Position numbers and translations under genes: made by a program
Assembly: GCA_024235695.1 (NCBI GenBank)
Contig: JACKLX010000011.1
Coordinates: 62,001 to 126,000, forward strand
Direction: 5' to 3'
Source of the DNA: Accumulibacter sp.
GTDB taxonomy: Bacteria > Pseudomonadota > Gammaproteobacteria > Burkholderiales > Rhodocyclaceae
Length of the DNA stretch: 64,000 nucleotides
Part shown: positions 55,213 through 63,656 of the stretch, one piece after another
How positions within the stretch are numbered: position 1 is the first letter of the stretch
Layout of the letters: each line of letters begins with the position of its first letter
Notes under the pieces: model-generated
What the model was told of the DNA's origin: nothing
The model's input: the letters and a program-made list of their open reading frames with translations, nothing else
The model's database searches: none

Positions 55213-56097
55213 TCAGGCGTAGATAGCTGCGGGATCCATACGTTGGCTCAAGTGTAGCAGCTGTTGCATGAAATGTTCGAGCCCGCCGAGCTGGGCGCCG
55301 GCCGTCGGCCAGGCCAGCAACTCGCCGGCCACGGCTTGATAGGCGCGGGCAGCCGGCGACTCCGGAAACAGTCCGACGACCGGCTGACAGAGCCGCGAGG
55401 CCTGCCGCAGCTGCTCGTCGAGCGGTACGTAACCGGCATAATCGAGACGGGCGAGCCGGCGACTTTGGGTGACATCGGCGATGTTGTCATGAACCGCCTG
55501 CGCCTCGCTGGCGGTCCGCGCCTTGTTCACCAGGATGCGGAAATGCCTGCGCGCGTACGCCAGGCTGACCTTCTTGATCAGGGCGTAGGCCTCGGTGATC
55601 GACGCCCCATTCGGCGCGACAACGATCACCGCTTCCTGCGCGGCAAGAGCGAGCGGTGAAAAGCCCAGCGGGTGGTCGAGCGAGGTGTCGACCAGCACGA
55701 CGTCGGCCGGCCGGCCGATGTCACCGAAGCTCTCGAGCAGGGTTCCCTGCTCGGCAGCGCTCAGGCTGGCCAGCTGACTGACCACCCTGGCCGCCGGCAG
55801 GACCCTGACACCCTTTGCCACCGACACGATCACCTCCGACAGCATCTTTTGCCGATCGATGACTTGCTGCAGGTCGTACCTGGCGACGGCGCCAAAGTAC
55901 GCGGCAACGTTGACCTTGGCATTCTCGTCGACGACCAGCACTTCCCTGCCGAGGGCCGCCAGCGAAGCGGCCAGATTGGCCACCGCGACGCTCTTGCCGA
56001 CGCCGACGCTACCGGCAACGAAAGTCACCACGCGCAGTTGCGGGCGGCCAAAGAGGCGTCGCAGGCCGGCCGCCTGATCTCCCCGAAAATCAGCCAC
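55213..56097 (-). CDS. flhG: Flagellar number regulator FlhG (FleN), MinD-like ATPase
   Basis: A 294-residue ParA/MinD-family protein limiting flagellar number. The N-terminal DQAAGLRRLFGRP motif that stimulates FlhF is present. The P-loop reads VAGSVGVGKSVAVANLAASL: compared with the deviant Walker A KGGVGKT, the signature Lys is replaced by Ser. Later motifs are VLVVDENAKVNVAAYFG, VVLVDTSLDH and VVAPNGASITEAYALIKK. It follows flhF with an 8-base overlap and precedes fliA. Confidence 0.92.
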   Translation of the reverse strand: MADFRGDQAAGLRRLFGRPQLRVVTFVAGSVGVGKSVAVANLAASLAALGREVLVVDENAKVNVAAYFGAVARYDLQQVIDRQKMLSEVIVSVAKGVRVLPAARVVSQLASLSAAEQGTLLESFGDIGRPADVVLVDTSLDHPLGFSPLALAAQEAVIVVAPNGASITEAYALIKKVSLAYARRHFRILVNKARTASEAQAVHDNIADVTQSRRLARLDYAGYVPLDEQLRQASRLCQPVVGLFPESPAARAYQAVAGELLAWPTAGAQLGGLEHFMQQLLHLSQRMDPAAIYA

Positions 56098-57463
56098 GGT
56101 GGCCTCCGACAGAAGCGATGCCGGCAGGCGCGCTGGCCATCAGCAGACCGGGCTCGACGCCGTCCAGGCGATGCGGCGAACTCTCCGGCAGATCCTTGAA
56201 CGCGCGGTGCAGGAGATACGGACGATTCGGCAGGTGCAGATCCTCGGGCACCCGCTGGCCGTTCGAAACGTAATAGAGACGCAAGCGATGACGAATCACC
56301 ACGTCGAGCGACGACGCCAGACTCGCCGCTTCGTCGACCTTGGTGAGAATGCAACCGGCGAGGTGCTGCAGTCCGCTGTACGCCCTGACCACGTCGTCAA
56401 GAGTGTCGCCGCGGCTGGTCGCCGACAGCAACAGCAAGGACTTGACGTCGTTGTCGCCGAACATCGCCACCTGCTCGCTGACCAGGCGGTCGCGCTGGCT
56501 CATCCCCATGGTGTCGATCAGCACCATGTGGGTGTGCCGCAAGTCCTGCAGCGTCGCCCGCAGGTCCGCGGCGTCCCTGGCCAGGTGCACCGCTACGCCG
56601 AGGATTCGGCCATAGATGCGCAGCTGCTCGTGGGCACCGATGCGATAGCCATCGGTGGTCACCAGCGCCAGCTTCCTGGCGCCATGGCGGAGCACGCAAC
56701 GTGCCGCCAGCTTGGCGGTAGTGGTCGTCTTGCCGACACCGGTCGGTCCGACCAGCGCATAGATGCCGCCACGGTCGACGATGTCGGTCTCGCTACTGGT
56801 GGTCAGCAGGCCGCGGTCGGCGCCACCCTTGACCCAGGCCAGCGCATGTCCGGCATCGAGGTCGCGCGGCAGGTCGGCCAGCAGTTCACGAGCGAACTGC
56901 GGCGAAAAACCGGCGTCCAGCATCTGCCGGAGAACCTCCGTCTTGACCGGCTCGGCGCGCGACGACTCGCCCCAGGCGAAGCCAGCCAGCTGCTGCTCGA
57001 CGATCCGTCGCAGGCTGCGGATCTCGTCCATCACCGCGGCCGGAACGACCTCCGCTTCCGGCGGCGGCGCGCGGCGGGCTGACGGCCGCGGCACCGCGAC
57101 CTGCGGCATCGGCCGAGCCGCCAGCGGTGGCGTCGGCCGAAGCGGCTGGCCGCCGGTCGATCCCTCTGTCCTGGTGGCCACGGGCGCCGGCGAGCGGGCC
57201 GCCAGCGTTCCCCGCGCGGCAACGCCAGATGTCCGCAGGCTTTCCTCGGCGGCGGCCGCCGGCGCGGCCTCCCGGCGACGCGGCGGTGCCTGCCGTTCGC
57301 CGGCGGGCACGATCATCTCCATGTCGCGAGCGGCAACCGCCATGATCTCGACGCCGCCCGGGATGCTGCGATTGGACAGGATGATCGCGTCCGGTCCGAG
57401 AGTCTCCTTGACCTTGCGCAAAGCGTCGCGCGCGGTCGCGGCGATGAATTTCCTGACGTTCAT
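56090..57463 (-). CDS. flhF: Flagellar placement GTPase FlhF
   Basis: A 457-residue SRP-type GTPase that sets polar flagellum position. N-terminal B-like region (MNVRKFIAATARDALRKVKETLGPDAIILSNRSIPGGVEIMAVA), a Pro/Ala/Arg-rich linker, then the NG domain: FAWG...FSPQFARELLADLP, G1 loop GPTGVGKTTTTAKLAARC, LVTTDGYRIGAHEQLRIYGRILGV, IDTMGMSQRD, and LTKVDEAASLASSLDVVIRHRLRLYYVSNGQRVPEDLHL. Presence of FlhF suggests polar flagellation. Confidence 0.95.
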   Translation of the reverse strand: MNVRKFIAATARDALRKVKETLGPDAIILSNRSIPGGVEIMAVAARDMEMIVPAGERQAPPRRREAAPAAAAEESLRTSGVAARGTLAARSPAPVATRTEGSTGGQPLRPTPPLAARPMPQVAVPRPSARRAPPPEAEVVPAAVMDEIRSLRRIVEQQLAGFAWGESSRAEPVKTEVLRQMLDAGFSPQFARELLADLPRDLDAGHALAWVKGGADRGLLTTSSETDIVDRGGIYALVGPTGVGKTTTTAKLAARCVLRHGARKLALVTTDGYRIGAHEQLRIYGRILGVAVHLARDAADLRATLQDLRHTHMVLIDTMGMSQRDRLVSEQVAMFGDNDVKSLLLLSATSRGDTLDDVVRAYSGLQHLAGCILTKVDEAASLASSLDVVIRHRLRLYYVSNGQRVPEDLHLPNRPYLLHRAFKDLPESSPHRLDGVEPGLLMASAPAGIASVGGHRG

Positions 57464-59550
57464 ACCCTGCCTCCGATGATAGAGGTAACCTTGATGATCC
57501 TGTTGTCAGGCACTTCGCCGTGCGCGAGTACCTTCAACTGCGAAATGCTGCGACGTAGAAAGCGTGACAAGAGCGTTCGCAGGTTGCCGGGAACCAGCAG
57601 AACGGTCGGCAAGCCGACCTCTTCCTGACGCTGCGCCGCGCTGACCGCCTCGCGCACCAGGGTGTCGGCCAGCCCCGGTTCGATGCTGGCGCCGGCGCCA
57701 TCGCCGCCGGCGACCGCCTGCTGGAGAATGCGCTCGAGTTGCGGATCGAGCGACATCACCTGCATTTCGGCGGCACCCGGAAACAGTTCCTGGACGATCG
57801 CACGACCCAGGGCCATCCGCACCTGCGCCGTCAGGACCTCGGGATCCTGCGAACGCGGCGCGATATCGGCGAGCGTTTCGATGATCGTGCGCATGTCGCG
57901 CAGATGCACACCCTCTTCGAGCAGGTTGCGCAACACCTTCTGGAACACCCCCAGCGGCAGAACCTTGGGCACCACATCCTCGACCAGCTTGGGCATCTCC
58001 TTGGCCAGATGATCGAGCAGCGCTTGCGTCTCCTGGCGCCCGAGAAGCTCGGCGGCGTGCGACAGAATCAGCTGGTTGAGGTGCGTCGCGGCAACCGTGC
58101 TGGCATCGACGACGGTGTAGCCGTAGGCTTGCGCCTGCTCACGCAGCGCCGCGTCGATCCACACTGCCGGCAGGCCGTAAGCGGGGTCCTTGGTCGCCGT
58201 CCCCGGCACCTGCCCGGCGACCCGCCCGGGGTTGATCGCCAGCAGGTTGCCGGGAAAGACTTCGCCTTCACCGATCTCGACGCCTTTGAGCAGAATCTTG
58301 TAGGCATTGGGTTTCAGTTCCAGATTGTCGCGGATGTGTACCGGCGAGACCAGAAATCCGACTTCCTGCGCAAACTTCTTGCGTATGCCCCGGATGCGGC
58401 GCAACAACTCGCCGTCCTGTGCTTTGTCCACCAGCGGGATCAGGCGATAGCCGACCTCCAGACCGAGCACGTCGAGCGCCGTGACATCGGCCCAGCTGGC
58501 TTCCTGGACTTCGCGGCTGACGACCGGCGCGACGGCGACCGCAACCGGAGCCGTCGCGCGCTGGCTCTTGGCGATCCGCCAGGCGAGGATTGCCAGCGTG
58601 CCGGCGAGCAGCAGGAAGACGAAATTCGGCATGCCGGGTATCAACCCGAGCAGCCCGATGATGCCGGCGGTGAGGAAGAGCAGCCGCGGATTCCTGAACA
58701 GCTGCGCGGCAAACTGCTGCGAGACATCCTGATCGTCGCCGACGCGGGTGACCACCATGCCGGCGGCGATCGAAATGATCAGCGCCGGGATCTGCGCCAC
58801 CAGACCGTCGCCGATGGTCAGCAGGGTATAGGTCCTGGCGGCCGTGGCGATGTCCAGATTGTGCTGCAGAACACCGACGAAGAGTCCGCCGAGAACATTG
58901 ATGAGCATGATCAGGATGCCGGCGACGGCGTCGCCGCGGACGAACTTCGACGCACCGTCCATCGAACCGAAGAAATCCGCCTCCTCGGCGATCGTTGCCC
59001 GGCGCCGCCGTGCTTCGTCCTCGCCGATCAGCCCGGCGTTGAGGTCGGCGTCGATCGCCATCTGCTTGCCCGGCATGGCGTCCAGCGTGAACCGCGCGGC
59101 GACCTCGGCGACCCGTCCGGCGCCCTTGGTGATGACCACGAAATTGATGATCACCAGAATCGTGAATACCACCAGCCCGACGGCATAGTTGCCACCGACC
59201 AGGAAATGCCCGAAGGCCTCGATAACCTGCCCGGCCGCCCCCGGGCCGGTGTGCCCGTCGAGCAGAACGACACGGGTGGATGCGACGTTGAGCGACAGGC
59301 GCAGCAAGGTGGTGACCAGCAGCACGGTCGGAAAGACCGAGAAATCGAGCGGCTTCATGACGCTCATCGCGACCAGCATGACGATCACCGAGATGGCGAT
59401 GTTGAAGGTGAAGAAGAGGTCCAGGGCGAAGGGAGGCAATGGCAGGACCATCATCGCCAGGATCGCCAGGATCAACACCGGGCCGGCCAGCTGCCGGTGG
59501 CCGGAGCGGACGAAGAGCTCGCGCAGCGCGACCACCCCGGCGTTAGCCAT
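57460..59550 (-). CDS. flhA: Flagellar biosynthesis protein FlhA
   Basis: A 696-residue export-gate protein with eight N-terminal membrane segments, the FHIPEP-type cytoplasmic loop signature (VVFTILVIINFVVITKGAGRVAEVAARFTLDAMPGKQMAIDADLNAGLIGEDEARRRR) and a large C-terminal substrate-docking domain. It overlaps flhF by 4 bases and flhB by 8 bases on the minus strand. Confidence 0.97.
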   Translation of the reverse strand: MANAGVVALRELFVRSGHRQLAGPVLILAILAMMVLPLPPFALDLFFTFNIAISVIVMLVAMSVMKPLDFSVFPTVLLVTTLLRLSLNVASTRVVLLDGHTGPGAAGQVIEAFGHFLVGGNYAVGLVVFTILVIINFVVITKGAGRVAEVAARFTLDAMPGKQMAIDADLNAGLIGEDEARRRRATIAEEADFFGSMDGASKFVRGDAVAGILIMLINVLGGLFVGVLQHNLDIATAARTYTLLTIGDGLVAQIPALIISIAAGMVVTRVGDDQDVSQQFAAQLFRNPRLLFLTAGIIGLLGLIPGMPNFVFLLLAGTLAILAWRIAKSQRATAPVAVAVAPVVSREVQEASWADVTALDVLGLEVGYRLIPLVDKAQDGELLRRIRGIRKKFAQEVGFLVSPVHIRDNLELKPNAYKILLKGVEIGEGEVFPGNLLAINPGRVAGQVPGTATKDPAYGLPAVWIDAALREQAQAYGYTVVDASTVAATHLNQLILSHAAELLGRQETQALLDHLAKEMPKLVEDVVPKVLPLGVFQKVLRNLLEEGVHLRDMRTIIETLADIAPRSQDPEVLTAQVRMALGRAIVQELFPGAAEMQVMSLDPQLERILQQAVAGGDGAGASIEPGLADTLVREAVSAAQRQEEVGLPTVLLVPGNLRTLLSRFLRRSISQLKVLAHGEVPDNRIIKVTSIIGGRV

Positions 59551-60682
59551 TCAGCGCCTCCGGCACCAGTTCGGCAGGGACCGGCAGGTCGTTTGGCGGC
59601 AGCGGATAGCTGCCGCCGGTCGCCCGCCAGCTCTGCAGCTGATAGACGTAGGCCAGGACCTCGGCGACCGCCGCGTACAGCCTTGCCGGAATCTCCTGAT
59701 CGAGCTCGGCGTGGCGGTAGAGGGCCCGCGCCAGCGGTGCCGCCGCGACCGTCGGCACACCGTTCTCGGCCGCCAGCTCGCGAATCTTCAGGGCCACCTC
59801 GCCCATTCCCTTGGCGAGCAGTTTCGGCGCCCGCATGCCGCTCTTGTACGCCAGCGCGACGGCGTAGTGGCTTGGATTGGTGACGATCACGTCGGCCGCC
59901 GGCACCGCAGCCATCATCCGCTTGCGCGCCGCCTGCCGTTGCAACTGGCGGATGCGGCCCTTGATTTCGGGATTTCCTTCCAGTTCCTTGCCTTCCTGCT
60001 TGACTTCCTGCCGACTCATCTTGAGCTTGTCGTGGTATTGCCAGATCTGAAAGGGAACGTCGACAACGACGATCAGCAGCATCGCCGCGACGATCATCAG
60101 GAAACTGAAACTGAGCAGATGCCCGGCCGTCGCCAGACCGGCATCGATCGATTGCGCGAACATCGCCAACAGGTCGCCGCTCTCGCTCCACAGGACCCAG
60201 ACCGCGACGCCACCGATCAGCGCGGATTTGACCACCGCCTTGAACAGTTCGACCAGTCCGTTCCACGAGACCAGACGGCCGAGACCCTTGAGTGGATTCA
60301 GACGACCCAGGTCGGGCTGCATGGCCTTGGGAGAGAAGTTCCAGCTGCCGACCAGAAACGGCGAAAGCAGCGCGGCAACGATCAGGGCGCCGAACAGCGG
60401 CGCGAAAGACAGCAAGGCATCGATCGAGATATCGGCCAGTCGAACGACCAGCAACGCCGGTTCACGTGCCATTTCCTGGTCGATCACCAACCCGCGCCGG
60501 AACATCGCGGCGAGCCGCTGCACCATCCATGGCCCGACCAGCCAGAACGCCGCCGCGCCAACAATCAGAATCAGGAACGTGCCGACCTCGCGCGAGCGAG
60601 GGACCTGCCCCTCCTCACGCGCCTGCTCAAGGCGTCTTGATGACGCCGCTTCGGTCTTTTCGAGGTCGCTTTCCTCTGCCAT
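59543..60682 (-). CDS. flhB: Flagellar biosynthesis protein FlhB
   Basis: A 379-residue export-gate switch protein with four membrane segments after a charged N-terminus (MAEESDLEKTEAASSRRLEQAREEGQVPRSREVGTF). The autocleavage site, NPTH in most homologues, reads NPSH at residues 269-272 (VIVTNPSHYAVALAYKSG); the cleaved Asn-Pro bond is retained. First gene of flhB-flhA-flhF-flhG-fliA-motC-motD. Confidence 0.96.
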   Translation of the reverse strand: MAEESDLEKTEAASSRRLEQAREEGQVPRSREVGTFLILIVGAAAFWLVGPWMVQRLAAMFRRGLVIDQEMAREPALLVVRLADISIDALLSFAPLFGALIVAALLSPFLVGSWNFSPKAMQPDLGRLNPLKGLGRLVSWNGLVELFKAVVKSALIGGVAVWVLWSESGDLLAMFAQSIDAGLATAGHLLSFSFLMIVAAMLLIVVVDVPFQIWQYHDKLKMSRQEVKQEGKELEGNPEIKGRIRQLQRQAARKRMMAAVPAADVIVTNPSHYAVALAYKSGMRAPKLLAKGMGEVALKIRELAAENGVPTVAAAPLARALYRHAELDQEIPARLYAAVAEVLAYVYQLQSWRATGGSYPLPPNDLPVPAELVPEALNG

Positions 60683-60805
60683 TTCGAGTTTCCAGTGGAC
60701 TCGCGGCTATTATAGAAAAAAACTTTAATAAATAAAGTAGTAAGCGATATTATTTAGACCAATTCTCGAATAGTGGCAGGAGAGCAACAATTGTTGCTGT
60801 GACGC
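60683..60805 (-). promoter_or_regulatory. AT-rich promoter region of the flhB operon
   Basis: Between the che terminator and flhB lies an unusually AT-rich 90-base stretch. On the minus strand it reads TATTAAAGTTTTTTTCTATAATAGCCGCG just upstream of flhB: a consensus TATAAT (-10), and a TAAAGTTT followed after 12 bases by GCCG, which resembles a FliA site one base too long. A perfect 16-bp palindrome lies at 60783-60798. Which sigma factor is used is not clear. Confidence 0.55.
60783..60798. repeat. Perfect 16-bp palindrome upstream of flhB
   Basis: AGCAACAATTGTTGCT has complete dyad symmetry with no loop, typical of a protein-binding operator rather than a hairpin. It lies about 100 bases before the flhB ATG and 8 bases from the che terminator T run. 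Confidence 0.7.
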
Positions 60806-60833
60806 AAAAAAAAACGGGGGCCGCAGCCCCCGG
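60806..60833 (-). terminator. Rho-independent terminator after cheA
   Basis: On the minus strand CGGGGGC-TGCG-GCCCCCG forms a 7-bp all-GC stem (60832-60815) followed by nine T. It ends the cheYZA transcript 26 bases after the cheA stop. Confidence 0.92.
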
Positions 60834-60858
60834 AAAACTTCTCTGCCTGGCGCAGGAC

Positions 60859-62778
60859 TCAGGCAAAGGACTCCAGCGCCCGCACCGGCGAACTGCGCGC
60901 GTCGCGGTCACCACGCGCGGTCAGATCGGAGAGCAATTCCTTCATGTCGAGGATCAGCACGATCTGGCCATTGGAAAGTGTCGTCACACCGGCGACGCCG
61001 CGTGGCCGGAAATCGTCGAGCGCCTTGATCACCGCGTCATCGCGGCCGGCAAAGTTGTCGACCGCGAGAATGAAGCTGCGCTCGGCGGTCTGCATCAGCA
61101 CCCCGTACTCGGGTCGCCGCACCTGCGGCCAGCCCAACAGGCCGGACAACGCGATCACCGGCAGGATCTCGCCACGGACCACAACCGTTTCCTTGCCGCC
61201 GACCTCCTGCATTCCTTCATGGTCGATCGGCAGGATTTCCCTGACCATCGACAGCGGCAGGGCAAACGGCTGGTCGCCGAGCAGAACCAGCAGAACCGGC
61301 AGGATCGCCAGCGTCAGCGGCAATGAGATGACGAACACCGAGCCCTTGCCGAGTTCGGAGCGGATCTCGATCGACCCGTTGAGCTTCTGGATGTTGGTCT
61401 TGACCACGTCCATCCCGACGCCCCGGCCGGACACTGCCGAGGCCTGCGCCATGGTCGAGAAACCGGGCAGGAAGATCAGGTTCAGACTTTGCCGATCGTC
61501 GAGCGTATTGGCCTCTTCCTCGCTGATGATGCCCTTCTCGATCGCCTTGGCCCTGATCCGTTCGGGACTGATGCCGCGACCGTCGTCGGCGATGATCAGA
61601 ACGATGTGGTCGCCCTCCTGACGCGCCTCGAGACGAACCACGCTCTTCGCCTGCTTGCCGGCTGCCTGTCTTTCTTCGCTCGACTCGACGCCATGATCGA
61701 CGGCATTGCGAATCAGGTGAATCAGCGGATCGGCGAGATCCTCGATCATCGTCTTGTCGACTTCGGTTTCTTCGCCGACCAGCGCCAGCTCGACGTCCTT
61801 GCCGAGTTGGCGGGCGAGATCGCGGGCAATTCGCGGATACTTCTGGAACAGGCGACCGATCGGCTGCATCCGCGTCTTCATTACCGAGTTCTGCAGGTCG
61901 GAAACCAGCAGGTCGAGCTGGCTGACCGCCTGGTCGAGCGCCTGCAGCGTTTCGGCGTCGGTTCGGCCGGCGAGGATGTCCGCCCGCAGGCTGGTCAGCC
62001 GGTTCTTGGTCAGACCGATCTCGCCAGACAGGTTGAGCACCTGATCGAGCCGCGCGGTATCGACGCGAATCGTCGTCTCGCGGGCGGCCGCCTTGTCGTC
62101 CGCACGGCGACCCGAACTGGCGCCAGTGATCGCCGCCCCCGGTTTGTCGGTCGAGCGACGGCCTTCCGGCGGGAAGTGCGGCTGCAAGTTGCCGACGTCG
62201 ACCGCCGTGCCTGACCGGGCTGGCGCGGCCGCTGCGGCCGCAGCCGCCGGGGCCGTGGCGCCGGCCATCGGGCCGACCAGCGCCTGGTGCAAGGCCTGCC
62301 AGTCCGGACCCTCAGCCGCAGCCGCTGGCGGCAAGTTCGCGGCGGCCGGTTCGGCAACCTCGGCCGCGCCCGGAGCGACGACCGGCTGCTCGTCGAGTGC
62401 CGCGCGCAGACTGTTCGTCACGTCGAGCGGCGGCGGCTCCGGCTGTCGTCCCTGCGCTATCTCGCCGAACATGTCACGGACGCCCTGGGTCGCCGCCATG
62501 ATGGTATCCATCAATGCCGGCGTCAGCGTTCGCTCGGCGTTCCTGAGCTTGTCAAAGAGATTCTCGGTCAGATGGCAGAGCGTCACCAGTTCAACGGCGT
62601 TGAGGAAGCCGGCACCGCCCTTGATCGTGTGAAACCCCCGGAAGATGTCGTTGAGCAGCCGCGAGTCGTCGGGACTTCGCTCGAGATCGACGAGTTTGTT
62701 ATCGACGTCCGACAGCAGGTCACCGGCTTCCTGCAGGAAATCCTGCAGCAGGTCTTCCATCCCGGCAAAGTCACTCAT
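60859..62778 (-). CDS. cheA: Chemotaxis histidine kinase CheA
   Basis: A 639-residue kinase that phosphorylates CheY and CheB in response to chemoreceptors. P1/Hpt domain with phospho-His50 (FHTIKGGAGFLNAVELVTLCHLTENLFDKLR); an Ala/Pro-rich linker; dimerisation (TTIRVDTARLDQVLNLSGEIGLTKNRL), ATPase (LIHLIRNAVDHGVE, IIADDGRGI, GRGVGMDVVKTNIQKLNGSIEI) and CheW-like P5 domains. A typical CheY/CheB-binding P2 domain is not evident between residues 130 and 230. ATG 62778 follows AGGAGA. Confidence 0.96.
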   Translation of the reverse strand: MSDFAGMEDLLQDFLQEAGDLLSDVDNKLVDLERSPDDSRLLNDIFRGFHTIKGGAGFLNAVELVTLCHLTENLFDKLRNAERTLTPALMDTIMAATQGVRDMFGEIAQGRQPEPPPLDVTNSLRAALDEQPVVAPGAAEVAEPAAANLPPAAAAEGPDWQALHQALVGPMAGATAPAAAAAAAAPARSGTAVDVGNLQPHFPPEGRRSTDKPGAAITGASSGRRADDKAAARETTIRVDTARLDQVLNLSGEIGLTKNRLTSLRADILAGRTDAETLQALDQAVSQLDLLVSDLQNSVMKTRMQPIGRLFQKYPRIARDLARQLGKDVELALVGEETEVDKTMIEDLADPLIHLIRNAVDHGVESSEERQAAGKQAKSVVRLEARQEGDHIVLIIADDGRGISPERIRAKAIEKGIISEEEANTLDDRQSLNLIFLPGFSTMAQASAVSGRGVGMDVVKTNIQKLNGSIEIRSELGKGSVFVISLPLTLAILPVLLVLLGDQPFALPLSMVREILPIDHEGMQEVGGKETVVVRGEILPVIALSGLLGWPQVRRPEYGVLMQTAERSFILAVDNFAGRDDAVIKALDDFRPRGVAGVTTLSNGQIVLILDMKELLSDLTARGDRDARSSPVRALESFA

Positions 62779-62788
62779 CTTGGATCTC

Positions 62789-63655
62789 CTAGAACCCCAG
62801 GCTGCCGAGCAGATCGTCGACCTGCTGCTGCGTCGCCACGACATCGCTGCGCCCTTCGGCATTGATCACCGGCCCGTTGAGCAGGTTCATTACCGATTCG
62901 GTACGCCGCTCGCCCGGCATGCTTTCGATCAGCACGCCCATCAACTGGGCCTCCAGATCCTGCGCGACGCCGATGATCTTCTTGATCACCTGCCCGGTAA
63001 GATCCTGGAAGTCCTGCGCCATCATGATCTCGAGCAGCTGCGCCTTGGTCGCTTCGGTCTTCTGCGGCAATCCCTGCTTGAGAAAAGCACGCGTTTCGTC
63101 GGCCAATCGCCTGAACTCGTCGACGCCCATCTGATTGGCATACAGCGCATCCCATTTCGCTGCCAGCGCGGCCGAACCGGCCTCCAGCTCGTCCTGCAGG
63201 GGATTGGCGATATCGGTCGCATTCAACACCTTGCACGCCGCCTGCTCGGTGAGGTTGGCGATGTACATGAGGCGGTCCCTGGCATCCGGTATGCCGGCCA
63301 CGGTCGTCTCGAGCAGCGCGTGATAGCCAAGCTCGCCGAGCGTGTCGTGCAACTGCCTGGCCATCTGGCCGACGCGCTGAAACACCTTGTCGTTGCCGCC
63401 GCACTCCTCGCCCGGCGCCGCGGACTGGTCGGCGACTGCCGCCGCGTCGCCGTGCTGGGCGGCAACCACGGCCTCGAACAGCGCCTGCAACTCATCACTA
63501 TCGTCGACCTCACCGTCCCCTTCCCGCAGTTCCTGCATCAGCGACGCCCTGCCCGGCGGCGGCGCGGGAATGCTGGTGGTGCGGCCTGCCGCGGCGATGC
63601 TGTCGAACAGGTCTTCGAGTTCCTTCGAGTCACCGGAGCTGTTGGCGTCGCTCAT
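62789..63655 (-). CDS. cheZ: Chemotaxis phosphatase CheZ
   Basis: A 288-residue helical phosphatase that removes phosphate from CheY-P. The active-site segment MMAQDFQDLTGQVIKKIIGVAQDLEAQL with the catalytic Gln, and the C-terminal CheY-binding helix ATQQQVDDLLGSLGF, are both conserved. The start ATG at 63655 overlaps nothing and lies one base after the cheY stop; longer upstream readings are rejected. Confidence 0.95.
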   Translation of the reverse strand: MSDANSSGDSKELEDLFDSIAAAGRTTSIPAPPPGRASLMQELREGDGEVDDSDELQALFEAVVAAQHGDAAAVADQSAAPGEECGGNDKVFQRVGQMARQLHDTLGELGYHALLETTVAGIPDARDRLMYIANLTEQAACKVLNATDIANPLQDELEAGSAALAAKWDALYANQMGVDEFRRLADETRAFLKQGLPQKTEATKAQLLEIMMAQDFQDLTGQVIKKIIGVAQDLEAQLMGVLIESMPGERRTESVMNLLNGPVINAEGRSDVVATQQQVDDLLGSLGF

Positions 63656-63656
63656 T

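Noticed and set aside
57739-59883. 714-codon plus-strand frame opposite flhA and flhB
   Set aside because: Composition (His, Asp, Gln, Arg repeats) is what the complement of high-GC membrane-protein genes gives; flhA and flhB are certain.
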